Source: an uncultured Clostridia bacterium (lineage in GTDB: Bacteria > Bacillota > Clostridia > Oscillospirales > Ruminococcaceae). From it: a stretch of DNA of 64,000 nucleotides. Below the pieces are notes generated by a model. It made no database searches. It was not told the origin of the DNA and saw nothing but the letters and a program-made list of their open reading frames with translations. The position numbers were made by a program, and so were the translations under genes. Shown here piece by piece: positions 8,821-16,921 of the stretch. Numbering within the stretch: position 1 is the first letter of the stretch; every line of letters starts with the position of its first letter. The DNA is taken from NCBI GenBank assembly GCA_947389015.1, contig CANDVA010000007.1, positions 1-64,000 on the forward strand. The letters run 5' to 3'.

Positions 8821-10566
8821 CTAATCAAACGCCTCACGATTTAACTTGAATGCGATAAATGCATCCATCATAGAGGCAACGTGGTCGATTTTCGCTTCAT
8901 ATCGCTTTTTTAACAGCTTTCTGTTGCCGTTTGTGTCTTCCATAACAATGCAGTTACCCATAGCAAAAGACATAATGTCCTCGTCAAAGAGCAGCATTCG
9001 TTCCTCGGATAATTTTTTCAATTCTCCAAGTGGAACAGACTCGGTTTTTGCACCCTGTATGACCTTTTCAACCCCGAAAGGACCGTTTTCGGCTATCCAA
9101 CGCTCTACAAATTCTCTGGCGTTGTACGGGTCATATCCAAAAGACCGAACGTCATATCCACATGAAACGATGTGGTTGTCCAAGTCCTCATACACCTGCA
9201 TCATATCAAGGACCTCACCATCGAAGACAATCAAACTGCCCTCCGCCATAAACGTGTCATATTTTGCGCGCATTGCGGTTGGCAATTTCATCAGAGTTAA
9301 ACTGGAAATATAATTTCGCGTTTTTATTCCGAAATAACCGTTACTAAGCGGAAATAGGAACAGAAAAGAACAGAAATCGTCTCCTTGAGACAAGTCGCCG
9401 CCAAGTGAACAGGGCATTTGCCAAAAGTCACGTTTTCGGTGAACCAGCGTTTCTTCATACGTAAAGTAATATGTGTAGCCTTCCATAGGAAGTCCGAAAC
9501 GCTTAGCCAGAATATCATTTCTTGCGGCGGGGGACCTCTCCGCTCTTTCGACATCTAGCTGATACGTTTCATAAGAAACGGTTTTACCGAGATTTGGGTT
9601 GGCTTTAATCCACATTTCGGGATAAGCCACCTCATCAATCGAGTCAAGCTTATACCAAAATATCGAAACATGCGGATTTATGTATTCTCCGTTAAGTATG
9701 TGCATCAGCTCCATTTTAATGGAGTCTCCGATGCCGTTACGAACTGTTCCCTCGGAACTTACCGCAATAATGATGTAGTCCTTGTTCTTCGACGCGCCCT
9801 GTTCTAATGTTCCGATTACGTCTTCCCGAATATCTCCCGAAAGCCATTCGTCAACGGTGTTAATTCGGCTGTTTAAACCTTGAAGCTTGTCAATGCTCAT
9901 CGGTCGAATTTCAAGCAGCGAGCCTGTCAAAAAGTTCTCGATGCCCTTTTTTGTTGAAGCTAACTTTATGCGACCCGCTTTGGAACCCGTTGTATTTTGC
10001 AACGATCCATCTGTCAAAAATTGAAACAGCGGTCCTCTCGCCCTTGTTATAGCGGTTCGTATCGGAGAAAAAAATTCCTCCGCTTGTCTCATTGTCGGAG
10101 CGGTAGTTACTTGGTGTGTTGTTGAGGTATCGACATTCAGATAGTAATTCTGAACGCCCGAAATATACATAGACTTAGCAGCACCTCTTGAAACTATTAG
10201 GTATTGCTTGTTTATCAGCCACTTCTTTATTGTTTTAGTAACATACCGTCCGCCGTGTCCGTTTGGATTTGGTTTATAAACGCTTCGTTCAATAAAGTAA
10301 TACCAACCGAAAAGCTGTTCTCCCCAAAGCTTAAAGCTGTCCAGCAAATGTAAATCCGAGCCGTCCGTTAGTGTCATTTCGGATTCGCAGAAGCGTATCC
10401 ACCCTTCGACGGTTTCATCATCGTAATAAATTCCGGGGTTAGCAATCAAATCGTCTATGCGGTTCATCTCCATAGAGATTTCCTTGCATACGGGAATGTC
10501 GCCCCGAAGCACGGCGTCTCGAAACGCGCCGTAATACCTCGGAACGGCCGTGTTCGATAAACCCAT
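8821..10566 (-). CDS. terL: Phage terminase large subunit
   Basis: 581 residues, start after AAAGGACTGAACT. ATPase half: Walker-A-like VSRGAAKSM (about 125-133) and Walker-B-like TVDEW (D239, E240). Nuclease half: the acidic residues of an RNase H-like fold at GGDLSQGDD (D391), FGYDPYNA (D479) and IDHVASMMDAF (D561, D568). Terminases cut concatemeric phage DNA and pump it into the prohead. Length is normal and no motif is missing, so the gene looks intact although the portal fragment further left and the upstream genes are truncated. It converges with the plus-strand zinc-ribbon gene, with only 3 bp between them. Confidence 0.88.
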   Translation of the reverse strand: MGLSNTAVPRYYGAFRDAVLRGDIPVCKEISMEMNRIDDLIANPGIYYDDETVEGWIRFCESEMTLTDGSDLHLLDSFKLWGEQLFGWYYFIERSVYKPNPNGHGGRYVTKTIKKWLINKQYLIVSRGAAKSMYISGVQNYYLNVDTSTTHQVTTAPTMRQAEEFFSPIRTAITRARGPLFQFLTDGSLQNTTGSKAGRIKLASTKKGIENFLTGSLLEIRPMSIDKLQGLNSRINTVDEWLSGDIREDVIGTLEQGASKNKDYIIIAVSSEGTVRNGIGDSIKMELMHILNGEYINPHVSIFWYKLDSIDEVAYPEMWIKANPNLGKTVSYETYQLDVERAERSPAARNDILAKRFGLPMEGYTYYFTYEETLVHRKRDFWQMPCSLGGDLSQGDDFCSFLFLFPLSNGYFGIKTRNYISSLTLMKLPTAMRAKYDTFMAEGSLIVFDGEVLDMMQVYEDLDNHIVSCGYDVRSFGYDPYNAREFVERWIAENGPFGVEKVIQGAKTESVPLGELKKLSEERMLLFDEDIMSFAMGNCIVMEDTNGNRKLLKKRYEAKIDHVASMMDAFIAFKLNREAFD

Positions 10567-10595
10567 AGTTCAGTCCTTTCGTTTAGTCTACATCA

Positions 10596-11123
10596 TTACT
10601 TTTTGACGAGCTGCTTGATAGCAAGGGCGATAGTTAAAGCCGATCCCGTTGCGGCAAGAACGTCTCCCGCAATGGTTAGTGTTTTATTAACTGCTTTTTG
10701 CCCTTTTGTAACAGTGGAAATATCAGGAGCGAACAGACTGTTGTACTGTCGCTCAAGAAGTTCGCGGTTTATTCTGTCACGCATTTCTTTGTCGGTCATG
10801 TTTTGTAAATTGAGTTTGTCCTTTTTCACTCCATTACGAATGGTTTCGTCACTCATCTGTTTGGCGGTTCGGACAACTTTTGCAGACTCATCGACAATAT
10901 CTTTTGCAAACTTTGTCCTTGAGTTTTCAGCAAGAGCCCTTCGGTATGCTTTTTCCAGACCCGCATTTTTGACGTATTGCTGTTTTTCGGCATCAGTTTT
11001 CTCAGCCGCTCCCTCGGAATATCTCTTTCTTCCTGCCGGTGTAAGCGAACCGTCCTTATTTTGAAATCTCCGAACGCCCCACTTCTGACCGAGGATACCA
11101 TGGTGTTTAAGTCCGTTGCTCAT
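10596..11123 (-). CDS. Phage protein with HHGI-GQKWG N-terminal motif and C-terminal hydrophobic helix
   Basis: 175 residues, start after AGAGGAGAG. Residues 6-20 are the HHGILGQKWGVRRFQ motif shared with the genes at 6208-6647 and 6732-7538, followed by KDGSLTPAGRKRYSEG. The middle is charged and helical (residues ~45-130). The C-terminus has one hydrophobic helix (LTIAGDVLAATGSALTIAL). It overlaps the connector-like gene by 17 bp and lies 30 bp before terL. Function unknown. Confidence 0.65.
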   Translation of the reverse strand: MSNGLKHHGILGQKWGVRRFQNKDGSLTPAGRKRYSEGAAEKTDAEKQQYVKNAGLEKAYRRALAENSRTKFAKDIVDESAKVVRTAKQMSDETIRNGVKKDKLNLQNMTDKEMRDRINRELLERQYNSLFAPDISTVTKGQKAVNKTLTIAGDVLAATGSALTIALAIKQLVKK

Positions 11124-11499
11124 TGTTGTTGCTCTCCTCTTTGTCGCTTGATGATGTATCTTTGAGACCTGTTATAGCGGTAATTCGCCACTCCAATTCC
11201 TTAATGGTTCTGTCCATTGCCTCTAAAACCGCCGAACCTAGAGGTGGGTCAAACAGCAGTTTCACTCTAAGATGAACATACGATTTCACAAGATTTAGCC
11301 GAGGGTCATCGCCCATAAATTCCGTCCAATCTGCAAATCGGTCTTCAATAAAAAAGCCGTTATCGGGTCTCACACCGAGTTGATGCAGCGTCGCTAAAAC
11401 AGTGTTGATGTGCATTACTAAATCGATGTCAAACTGCTCATAATCCTCAGCGATACCGAGAAGCTTCTTTATTGATGTCAATATGCTTTCGCTTCCCAT
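11107..11499 (-). CDS. Phage connector-like small head protein
   Basis: 130 residues from the ATG at 11499, preceded by AAAAGGAGG; a longer frame back to 11589 lacks a ribosome site. ESILTSIKKLLGIAEDY, then FDIDLVMHINTVLATLHQLG and KSYVHLRVKLLFDPP resemble the short all-helical phage head-tail connector/packaging proteins that sit beside terminase. Assignment is by general resemblance and position. Immediately upstream (about 11511-11575) the tail of another phage gene is visible, ending KPNDTCPWKH, cut off by the IS1182 fragment. Confidence 0.6.
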   Translation of the reverse strand: MGSESILTSIKKLLGIAEDYEQFDIDLVMHINTVLATLHQLGVRPDNGFFIEDRFADWTEFMGDDPRLNLVKSYVHLRVKLLFDPPLGSAVLEAMDRTIKELEWRITAITGLKDTSSSDKEESNNNEQRT

Positions 11500-11599
11500 A
11501 GTTTGCCTCCTTTTAATGTTTCCACGGGCAGGTGTCGTTCGGTTTTCGCACGATCGGCTCGTTCCTTTTAGCCAAGTCGGCATCTCCATAATGTATCGC

Positions 11600-11960
11600 G
11601 TTCCGTAAATCGATGACAGAAGTTATTACTCAGTGTTGTGAAATGCGGTGTTCTTTCCATCAACGAATACCCAAGAAACCATCTGTATGCGATGTTTAAG
11701 CTAATTTCCTCAGCTGTTCTCCGTAACGATGATATGCCATACAAATGTTGTATTATTGCCGCCTTAAACAGCACAACAGGATCTGTACTTGGTCTGCCGT
11801 TGTTTTGACAGTACAAGTCCTCTACTATCTCATATATTTTTGTAAAATCCACAGCAGCATCTATTTTCCGCAGTAAATGATCTTTCGGCACTAGATCTTC
11901 TATACACACTATTTCACTTTGAACTCGGTTTTCGTTACTTTTCGTCAACACTTTCATCAC
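11600..11960 (-). pseudogene. IS1182-family transposase, N-terminal fragment
   Basis: Starting at 11960 the minus strand encodes MMKVLTKSNENRVQSEIVCI, then LVPKDHLLRKIDAAVDF, NNGRPSTDPVVLFKAAIIQ and AYRWFLGYSLMERTPHFTT, the conserved first ~120 residues of IS1182 transposases (normally about 450-500). Homology stops at about HRFTE near 11600, where it joins the prophage remnant, so the DDE catalytic core is absent. A 15-bp terminal repeat lies upstream at 12011-12025, confirming this as the 5' end of an element. Confidence 0.8.
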
Positions 11961-12010
11961 CCTACTATATTATACCACATTAAATAGAAAAAGCCCAGCT
12001 TTTACTGGAT

Positions 12011-12025
12011 TTTTTCTACAGTCTG
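12011..12025. repeat. Terminal inverted repeat of the left IS1182 fragment
   Basis: TTTTTCTACAGTCTG on the plus strand (CAGACTGTAGAAAAA reading into the element). The same 15 bp occur at 38023-38037, on the other side of an IS1182 C-terminal fragment. One lies upstream of a transposase start and the other downstream of a transposase stop, as expected for the two ends of one IS family. Confidence 0.7.
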
Positions 12026-12060
12026 AAAGGAGAACCACCTTAGTGGCTCTCCTTTGTTTG
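12026..12060 (+). terminator. Hairpin immediately outside the IS1182 end
   Basis: AAAGGAGAACCAC at 12026-12038 pairs (one mismatch) with GTGGCTCTCCTTT at 12043-12055 around CTTA, followed by GTTTGTTTTTTAC. It is a terminator-like structure that begins at the very base after the IS terminal repeat. Confidence 0.6.
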
Positions 12061-12178
12061 TTTTTTACTTCGGAAAAGCCGTGTTCGGCGTGATTGTTCC
12101 GAGAATGTAAAAGATGTACCGTCCACGGTTTATGCCGTGGGTATTTACTTTTTTGGGCAGCGGTTAGTTTGCGCTAAC

Positions 12179-12207
12179 TAGACAGGAGAGAACAAATGTG
12201 CTATAAT
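12179..12207 (+). promoter_or_regulatory. Promoter of the WYL regulator remnant
   Basis: TAGACA at 12179-12184 and TATAAT at 12202-12207, 17-bp spacing. The remnant's ribosome site GGAGGGA and ATG 12252 lie 40-50 bp downstream. A second hairpin (CCACGG-N6-CCGTGG) followed by T residues lies further upstream, around 12126-12155. Confidence 0.6.
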
Positions 12208-12251
12208 ATATTATAATATGTATAGGCTGATCAAGCGAGGAGGGAAATTTT

Positions 12252-12577
12252 ATGGCAAAGGGCGATAATAAGGCGAGAATACTTTACGTATACAGACTGC
12301 TGCTGCAAGAAACGGACAAGGAACACGATATAACCGTTCGGCAGATAATAGAGCGACTAGAGGGGATGGTATATCTGCTCATAGAAAAACGGTCATCTCT
12401 GATATCGAGCAGTTAAGGGAGTTCGGTGTGGATATTGTCGGGGTGCGTAGCGTTCAAAACAGATACTATTTAAATAACGGCTTGTTCTCCTTGTCCAAGT
12501 TGAAACTGTTGGTTGACGCGGTGGAGTGCTCACAGTTCATATTTTTCACCTTTATTTTTTGTAAAAAATCTTATTGA
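12252..12577 (+). pseudogene. WYL-type transcriptional regulator, frameshifted N-terminal remnant
   Basis: From ATG 12252: MAKGDNKARILYVYRLLLQE, then EHDITVRQIIERLEG. A one-base shift near 12366 is needed to continue as GISAHRKTVISDIEQLREFG and VRSVQNRYYLNNGLF, ending at KLLVDAVECSQF near 12540. This is the DeoR-like winged helix and linker at the start of WYL-domain regulators, which are normally about 300 residues. The WYL effector domain is deleted. WYL regulators often control phage-defence loci, which fits the restriction gene downstream, but this copy is dead. Confidence 0.65.
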
Positions 12578-12602
12578 CAAGTTTTGAAAAATGATATATA
12601 AT
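12574..12602 (+). promoter_or_regulatory. Consensus promoter upstream of the DUF262/DUF1524 locus
   Basis: TTGACA at 12574-12579 and TATAAT at 12597-12602, exactly 17 bp apart. It drives the short HTH-like ORF at 12655 and probably the restriction gene at 12899, since no terminator is visible between them. Confidence 0.8.
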
Positions 12603-12654
12603 GAATAAAGGTTAACAAAAATATTGATTTGATTGCTGCGAAAAAGGTGATGTT

Positions 12655-12783
12655 ATGCAGATGAATCTTGAATTTGGAGCTTATCTTTGTGAAAAGAGAA
12701 AAAACAGAGGACTGATGATAGACGCTGCAATACGTTCGGGTTTTACAAACGTTTATATGTGCGATCTTGAAAATTGTAAATAA
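12655..12783 (+). CDS. 42-residue HTH-like small protein or remnant
   Basis: Begins at ATG 12655 after AAAAAGGTGA and reads MQMNLEFGAYLCEKRKNRGL followed by MIDAAIRSGFTNVYMCDLEN and CK. The first half resembles helices 1-3 of an XRE-type helix-turn-helix domain (FGxxLxxxRxxxGL, a helix, then a recognition-like helix). It is too short to be a complete XRE domain, so either a minimal regulator or the truncated start of a longer one. It lies between the promoter at 12574 and the DUF262 gene. Confidence 0.4.
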   Translation: MQMNLEFGAYLCEKRKNRGLMIDAAIRSGFTNVYMCDLENCK

Positions 12784-12898
12784 AACATTTGTTCGGATGA
12801 TGGCAAGCCCGGGTTGCGATGTTGTATTGACCTACGTGAAAAGCAAAATCGCTACAGAAGTGCAAGTTGGATTATGACAATTACAAGGAGGGAAACTG

Positions 12899-15271
12899 AT
12901 GAAAGCTAACAAAATGTGGCTCTTTTCGGATGTATTAGAAAAGAATAAGCGCGTTTTTAAAGTCCCGGTATATCAAAGGAACTATGATTGGACAAATATT
13001 CAATGTGAAAAACTATATCAAGATATTATGCTTGCCAGCAAGAGAGACTGTCAGCATTTTATGGGAACTGTAGTCTATATTGACGACGTTAACGGTGGGA
13101 GCGGCCTTACTGAAGTTTTGATAATTGACGGTCAACAGCGCATTACAACAATGTACATTCTGTTGAAGGCACTGTACGATGCTGCCAAAGGTATTTCTGT
13201 TCGCATAGAAAGCGAAATCGTAGATGTTATGTTCAACAGAAACTGTGATGAAATACACAAAGTTAAGTTAAAGCCGGTTAAAACCGATAATGAGCAGCTT
13301 ATGTTGCTCATCAAAGGTAAAGTAGACGAAATGGACAGAAACTCTAACGTTTACAAAAACTATATTACATTCAAATATATGATACAGGCAAGTCTTGACG
13401 AGGGTGCAGATTTAAGTGAAATTCTTGCCGGAGTCAAAAAACTGGAAGTAGTTGAAATCATCTTAGACAAGCTGCAGGGAGATGAACCACAGAAAATTTT
13501 TGAATCAATCAATTCCACTGGGTTAGAACTCAGCCTAGCCGACTTGATCCGCAACTACCTCCTTATGGATGATGATAAGCAGGATGACTTTTATGAAGAG
13601 TATTGGTTGGAAATCGAGAAAAACGTTGGATACCGCAATTTAGGCGATTTTGTTATAAACTTCTTGAATTCTCGGGTGACCAAGTCCGTAAACAGTAAGA
13701 ATGCGTATCGTATATTTAAGGAGCATTGTGAGGATGAGAGTCTCAGTCATGAAGATATTTTGATAAAACTGAAAAGAACCTCAAAATACTATGGCGCTTT
13801 TATTGGAGAAAGTAATCACTATAATAACAAGATCTCTAAATATCTAAATTCACTGTGTGCCATTAAGCAAACAACAGTGATACCGTTCTTGTTTAGAATT
13901 TTTGACGATTACGAAGACGGTCATATAATTGAAGAAACTCTGTGCAAGGTTCTTGATTATTTGCTGACCTATTTCGTTAGGATCACTGCTTGCGAAATCA
14001 ATAAGAATCTGTCTAAGTTCATGCGTTCTATGTATGACAGAGTGTATGATGGTACATACGATCATTATTATGAAAGATTTGTTGCTTTTCTTAATGGTTT
14101 AAGAGCCAATGATCGTATGCCGACAGATGAGGAATTTGTCCATGCTCTTACGTACAAGCCTCTTTACACCAAGCCGATATGCAAATTTGTGCTTTCCGTG
14201 ATTGAAAACTCCACTAAGGAACATATTGATGTTAGCGATTTAACGATTGAACACATCCTTCCGCAGAAAGAGAATTCGGCTGTATGGAAAAAGGAAGTGG
14301 GCGATGAATACATCCGCATATACGGAAGTTATCTGCATACTCTCGGAAACCTTACAATTACAGGACATAACAGCGAACTGGGCACAAAGCCCTTTAATGA
14401 CAAAAAGAAAATAATCAGGGAGAATTCAAAAGCCAATATTCTCAACAAAGAAGTTTTGTCAGCGGATAGATGGAATGAGAACGCTATTCTAAAGCGCGCA
14501 AAGGTCCTTTCCAAGAAGCTTATTGAAGCATTTGCATATGTTGATATGCATTCTGCCGTTCCTGAAACATCCGGCTTGAGTTTTGGAGTTAACAGCGATA
14601 CCGACTTTACTGACACAAAACCGGACGGATTTATGTTTATTGGCGAATACATCAAGGTGAGTAACTGGGCGGATCTGCTGACAAAATTTATATCTACCGC
14701 GTATGACTTGAACTCCGATGTGTTCGCAGAACTTGCCCAAAAGGATTATTCTATTCCAAATGCATCGAGGGTATACATTACCAACGATGAAAGGGGGTTG
14801 CGCAAAGGAAAGCAAATCGAGAACAGCGGAATTTACTTTGAAAGTAATTTGTCTGCCAATAACATTATCTCTTTTATTAAGAATCTATTGCTAAAATTAC
14901 AGTTTGATACTGATGATTTTAGTTTTTCGTTAGCAGAGATGCCTTTTAGCACTACCGACGAACTTACCTGGGAAACCGGCGCTGTGGCAAAACTGTTTTA
15001 TAATTTTATGGACACCTTGATCGCTGATGGAAAAATCACATCAGCTGAAATTGAAAAACTTAAAACAAAGGAATATACAAAGACAGTTTTTCCTGTTACA
15101 CACTATCCTGCATTGGCTAATAGCGTGGATGATAACAAGGGTAATTCTTCGCATAGAAGATATCGCACTAAGGCACTCAAGTTTGGGGGAGAACCACTCT
15201 TTGTATGCACACAGTTTTTTGACTCGGAAAGAGAGTCTGTAATTGAGTGGTATAAGAGCCACTTGGACTAA
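12899..15271 (+). CDS. DUF262/DUF1524 (GmrSD-like) restriction protein with extra C-terminal modules
   Basis: 790 residues, start after AAGGAGGG. The N-terminal DUF262 domain has VPVYQRNYDW (about 22-31) and the IIDGQQRITTM motif (D77, G78, Q79, Q80, R81), a ParB-like NTP-binding fold. The DUF1524 HNH nuclease has TIEHILPQ (E451, H452) and LHTLGNLTITGHNSELG. This is the architecture of type IV, modification-dependent restriction enzymes (GmrSD, BrxU). After about residue 540 two further modules follow: one around KPDGFMFIGEYIKVSNWADL and one around IEKLKTKEYTKTVFPV to VIEWYKSHLD, resembling C-terminal domains of other restriction-related proteins. Sequence is intact and flanked by dead regulators and IS remnants, i.e. 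a small defence island. Modified phage DNA is the likely substrate by family. Confidence 0.8.
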   Translation: MKANKMWLFSDVLEKNKRVFKVPVYQRNYDWTNIQCEKLYQDIMLASKRDCQHFMGTVVYIDDVNGGSGLTEVLIIDGQQRITTMYILLKALYDAAKGISVRIESEIVDVMFNRNCDEIHKVKLKPVKTDNEQLMLLIKGKVDEMDRNSNVYKNYITFKYMIQASLDEGADLSEILAGVKKLEVVEIILDKLQGDEPQKIFESINSTGLELSLADLIRNYLLMDDDKQDDFYEEYWLEIEKNVGYRNLGDFVINFLNSRVTKSVNSKNAYRIFKEHCEDESLSHEDILIKLKRTSKYYGAFIGESNHYNNKISKYLNSLCAIKQTTVIPFLFRIFDDYEDGHIIEETLCKVLDYLLTYFVRITACEINKNLSKFMRSMYDRVYDGTYDHYYERFVAFLNGLRANDRMPTDEEFVHALTYKPLYTKPICKFVLSVIENSTKEHIDVSDLTIEHILPQKENSAVWKKEVGDEYIRIYGSYLHTLGNLTITGHNSELGTKPFNDKKKIIRENSKANILNKEVLSADRWNENAILKRAKVLSKKLIEAFAYVDMHSAVPETSGLSFGVNSDTDFTDTKPDGFMFIGEYIKVSNWADLLTKFISTAYDLNSDVFAELAQKDYSIPNASRVYITNDERGLRKGKQIENSGIYFESNLSANNIISFIKNLLLKLQFDTDDFSFSLAEMPFSTTDELTWETGAVAKLFYNFMDTLIADGKITSAEIEKLKTKEYTKTVFPVTHYPALANSVDDNKGNSSHRRYRTKALKFGGEPLFVCTQFFDSERESVIEWYKSHLD

Positions 15272-15289
15272 TAATTGAATACGAAAACG

Positions 15290-15325
15290 CTCCTTACTGC
15301 CTGCGCGGTGGTAAGGAGTTTTTTT
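15290..15325 (+). terminator. Terminator of the DUF262/DUF1524 gene
   Basis: CTCCTTAC at 15290-15297 pairs with GTAAGGAG at 15311-15318, followed by seven T. It lies about 20 bp after the stop codon. Confidence 0.85.
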
Positions 15326-15415
15326 ATACCTATATACTCCTTAATATGCATACGGTATCGTTACGAGGGGGATATTCAAAATACGTCCTGTGGGGATGCA
15401 TAGTTGGGGAGTTCG

Positions 15416-15867
15416 TTATGTTCTGTCACAATTAGCATGACAACCAAACCGAGTATGAGCGTGGTAAATTTTTTCTCTAAAATACCCGAAAAAATCCGCG
15501 GCTTTTCCCCCGCCGGAAACGGTTACGACGATAGTCTGGGAAACGGCGAGCATCACTGATATGCTAAGCTGCATGGTATAATTGAATATAGCCTGCCACG
15601 GCGAAAAGTTAGATATAAAATAAAGGTAAGCATTGCGGGAACAGACAGCGCGGGAACGCACAGCCGCAGCGTAACGGCCAAACCGAAAAGCTTCATTACG
15701 GTAAACGTATAAAAGCATACCCACAACAGATATGACGCAAGAAGAATAACGATAGTTTTTACTTGGCTTTGTATTTTCATGCAGGAGGACATCATGGCAA
15801 GCGTTCCGACCAATACGACCAGTGCTCTTGCCGTATAATAAGCGATATCGTTTTCAAAAGTCGTCAT
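15416..15867 (-). pseudogene. Sensor histidine kinase N-terminal membrane fragment
   Basis: From the ATG at 15867 (ribosome site GGAGGCACG): MTTFENDIAYYTARALVVLV, then SYLLWVCFYTFTVMKLFGL and LTFILYLTFR are consecutive hydrophobic helices. A frameshift near 15590 leads to YTMQLSISVMLAVSQTIVV. This is the multi-helix sensor half of an AgrC/ComD-like GHKL kinase. The kinase half is missing. It follows the LytTR response regulator remnant in the same direction, forming a dead two-component pair. Confidence 0.55.
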
Positions 15868-15894
15868 TGTACGTGCCTCCGTTCAGTTCGTAGT

Positions 15895-16589
15895 CTATAT
15901 ATTTTTCCTTGCTTCGGCATATTTTCTTGTAACCAGCAGAATCGTTCCGTCGGATATGAAAAAGCCCACGGTGTTTACGGTTCGTATATGCTCCATATTG
16001 ACAAGATAGCTTGCTGAACTCTTTACAAAAGAACCTTTTCAATGTACTCCGCTATCATGCTGTCAAACGTTCCCCGGAAATAAACGCTTTCAAAGGTATC
16101 CCCTCCTACAAAACGATATATCATGCGATGATTGTAGTATTAAATATAAATAATATCCTCGGCGCAGACCGAGGTTGTTCCCGAGGCGCACTTTATAACA
16201 AAACGCTGCCGCGGCTTTCTTATATGGGAAAAGCAGTCCGAAAGCTCTGCTGTGATTTTTTCCTTTTTTGCAGGCTTTATAAGGTAGGATAACGCTTTTA
16301 CCGAGTAGGACTCCAGAGCGTAATCCTTTGAGGTAGTGAGGAAGATTATATACGCCTCGGGATTTTTCCGTCTTAGGGCTTGTACCAGTTCAATGCCGTT
16401 CATATCGGGCATGATTATATCCAGTATGTAAATATCCGAGGCGTTTTCCTCCTGCTCGAGAATACACTTTCCTGAGGAAAAGGAGCTGATTTTTGCGGGT
16501 ATGTTATTTGATCCGGCATAGTCGTTGCTCATATCGTATATTTTTTCAAGCTCGGCGCATTTGTCGTCACAGACGGAAATACGGTACAT
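15895..16589 (-). pseudogene. LytTR-family response regulator, broken by a stop and a frameshift
   Basis: Receiver domain from 16589: MYRISVCDDKCAELEKIY, phospho-Asp in DIYILDIIMPDMNG, IIFLTTSKDYALESY, with YLIKP as the conserved Lys region. The DNA-binding LytTR half starts at TTSVCAEDIIYI, where an in-frame TAA interrupts YYNHRMIYRFVGGDTFESV. One frameshift later it ends VNMEHIRTVNTVGFFISDG and LLVTRKYAEARKNI. Restored length is about 230 residues, typical of AgrA/ComE/VirR-type regulators. It is divergent from the large surface protein whose promoter carries a direct repeat. Regulator is dead unless read-through occurs. Confidence 0.7.
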
Positions 16590-16663
16590 CGGCAGATACC
16601 TCCGTAAAAAAGCAATTATTTATTATACTACTTTTATCGATATATTGCAAATGGGGCATATGT

Positions 16664-16730
16664 CAAATAAGTGATTTTTCCGTCATTTAAGTGATATATC
16701 TTGACAAAACCGCCTTATTTATGATATACA
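16664..16730 (+). promoter_or_regulatory. Promoter with upstream 20-bp-period direct repeat (LytTR-type operator)
   Basis: TTGACA at 16701-16706 and TATACA at 16725-16730 (18 bp) form the promoter. Directly upstream are GTCAAATAAGTGATTTTTC (16662-16680) and GTCATTTAAGTGATATATC (16682-16700), matching at 15 of 19 positions with a period of 20 bp. Two direct repeats two helical turns apart next to the -35 box are the known binding arrangement for LytTR response regulators such as AgrA and ComE. The adjacent divergent gene is a LytTR regulator remnant. Confidence 0.65.
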
Positions 16731-16921
16731 AATAATATACTGATATGCCTCCTGTCAAGCGGACAGAGTAAAAAAACAAAAGCAAAGGGATGGTGCGACT
16801 ATGTTAAACCTCATATATATTAGGCTTAGTCTACCCTTTCGGGAATAACAACAGCCCGCCGCTCCGCAGTGAAACTCAACGGTGGACTTTGCTGTATTAA
16901 AATACAGAAAGGATGTATCAT

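Noticed and set aside
16801-16848. 15-codon ORF in the surface-protein leader
   Set aside because: Has a weak ribosome site but no feature that separates it from chance.
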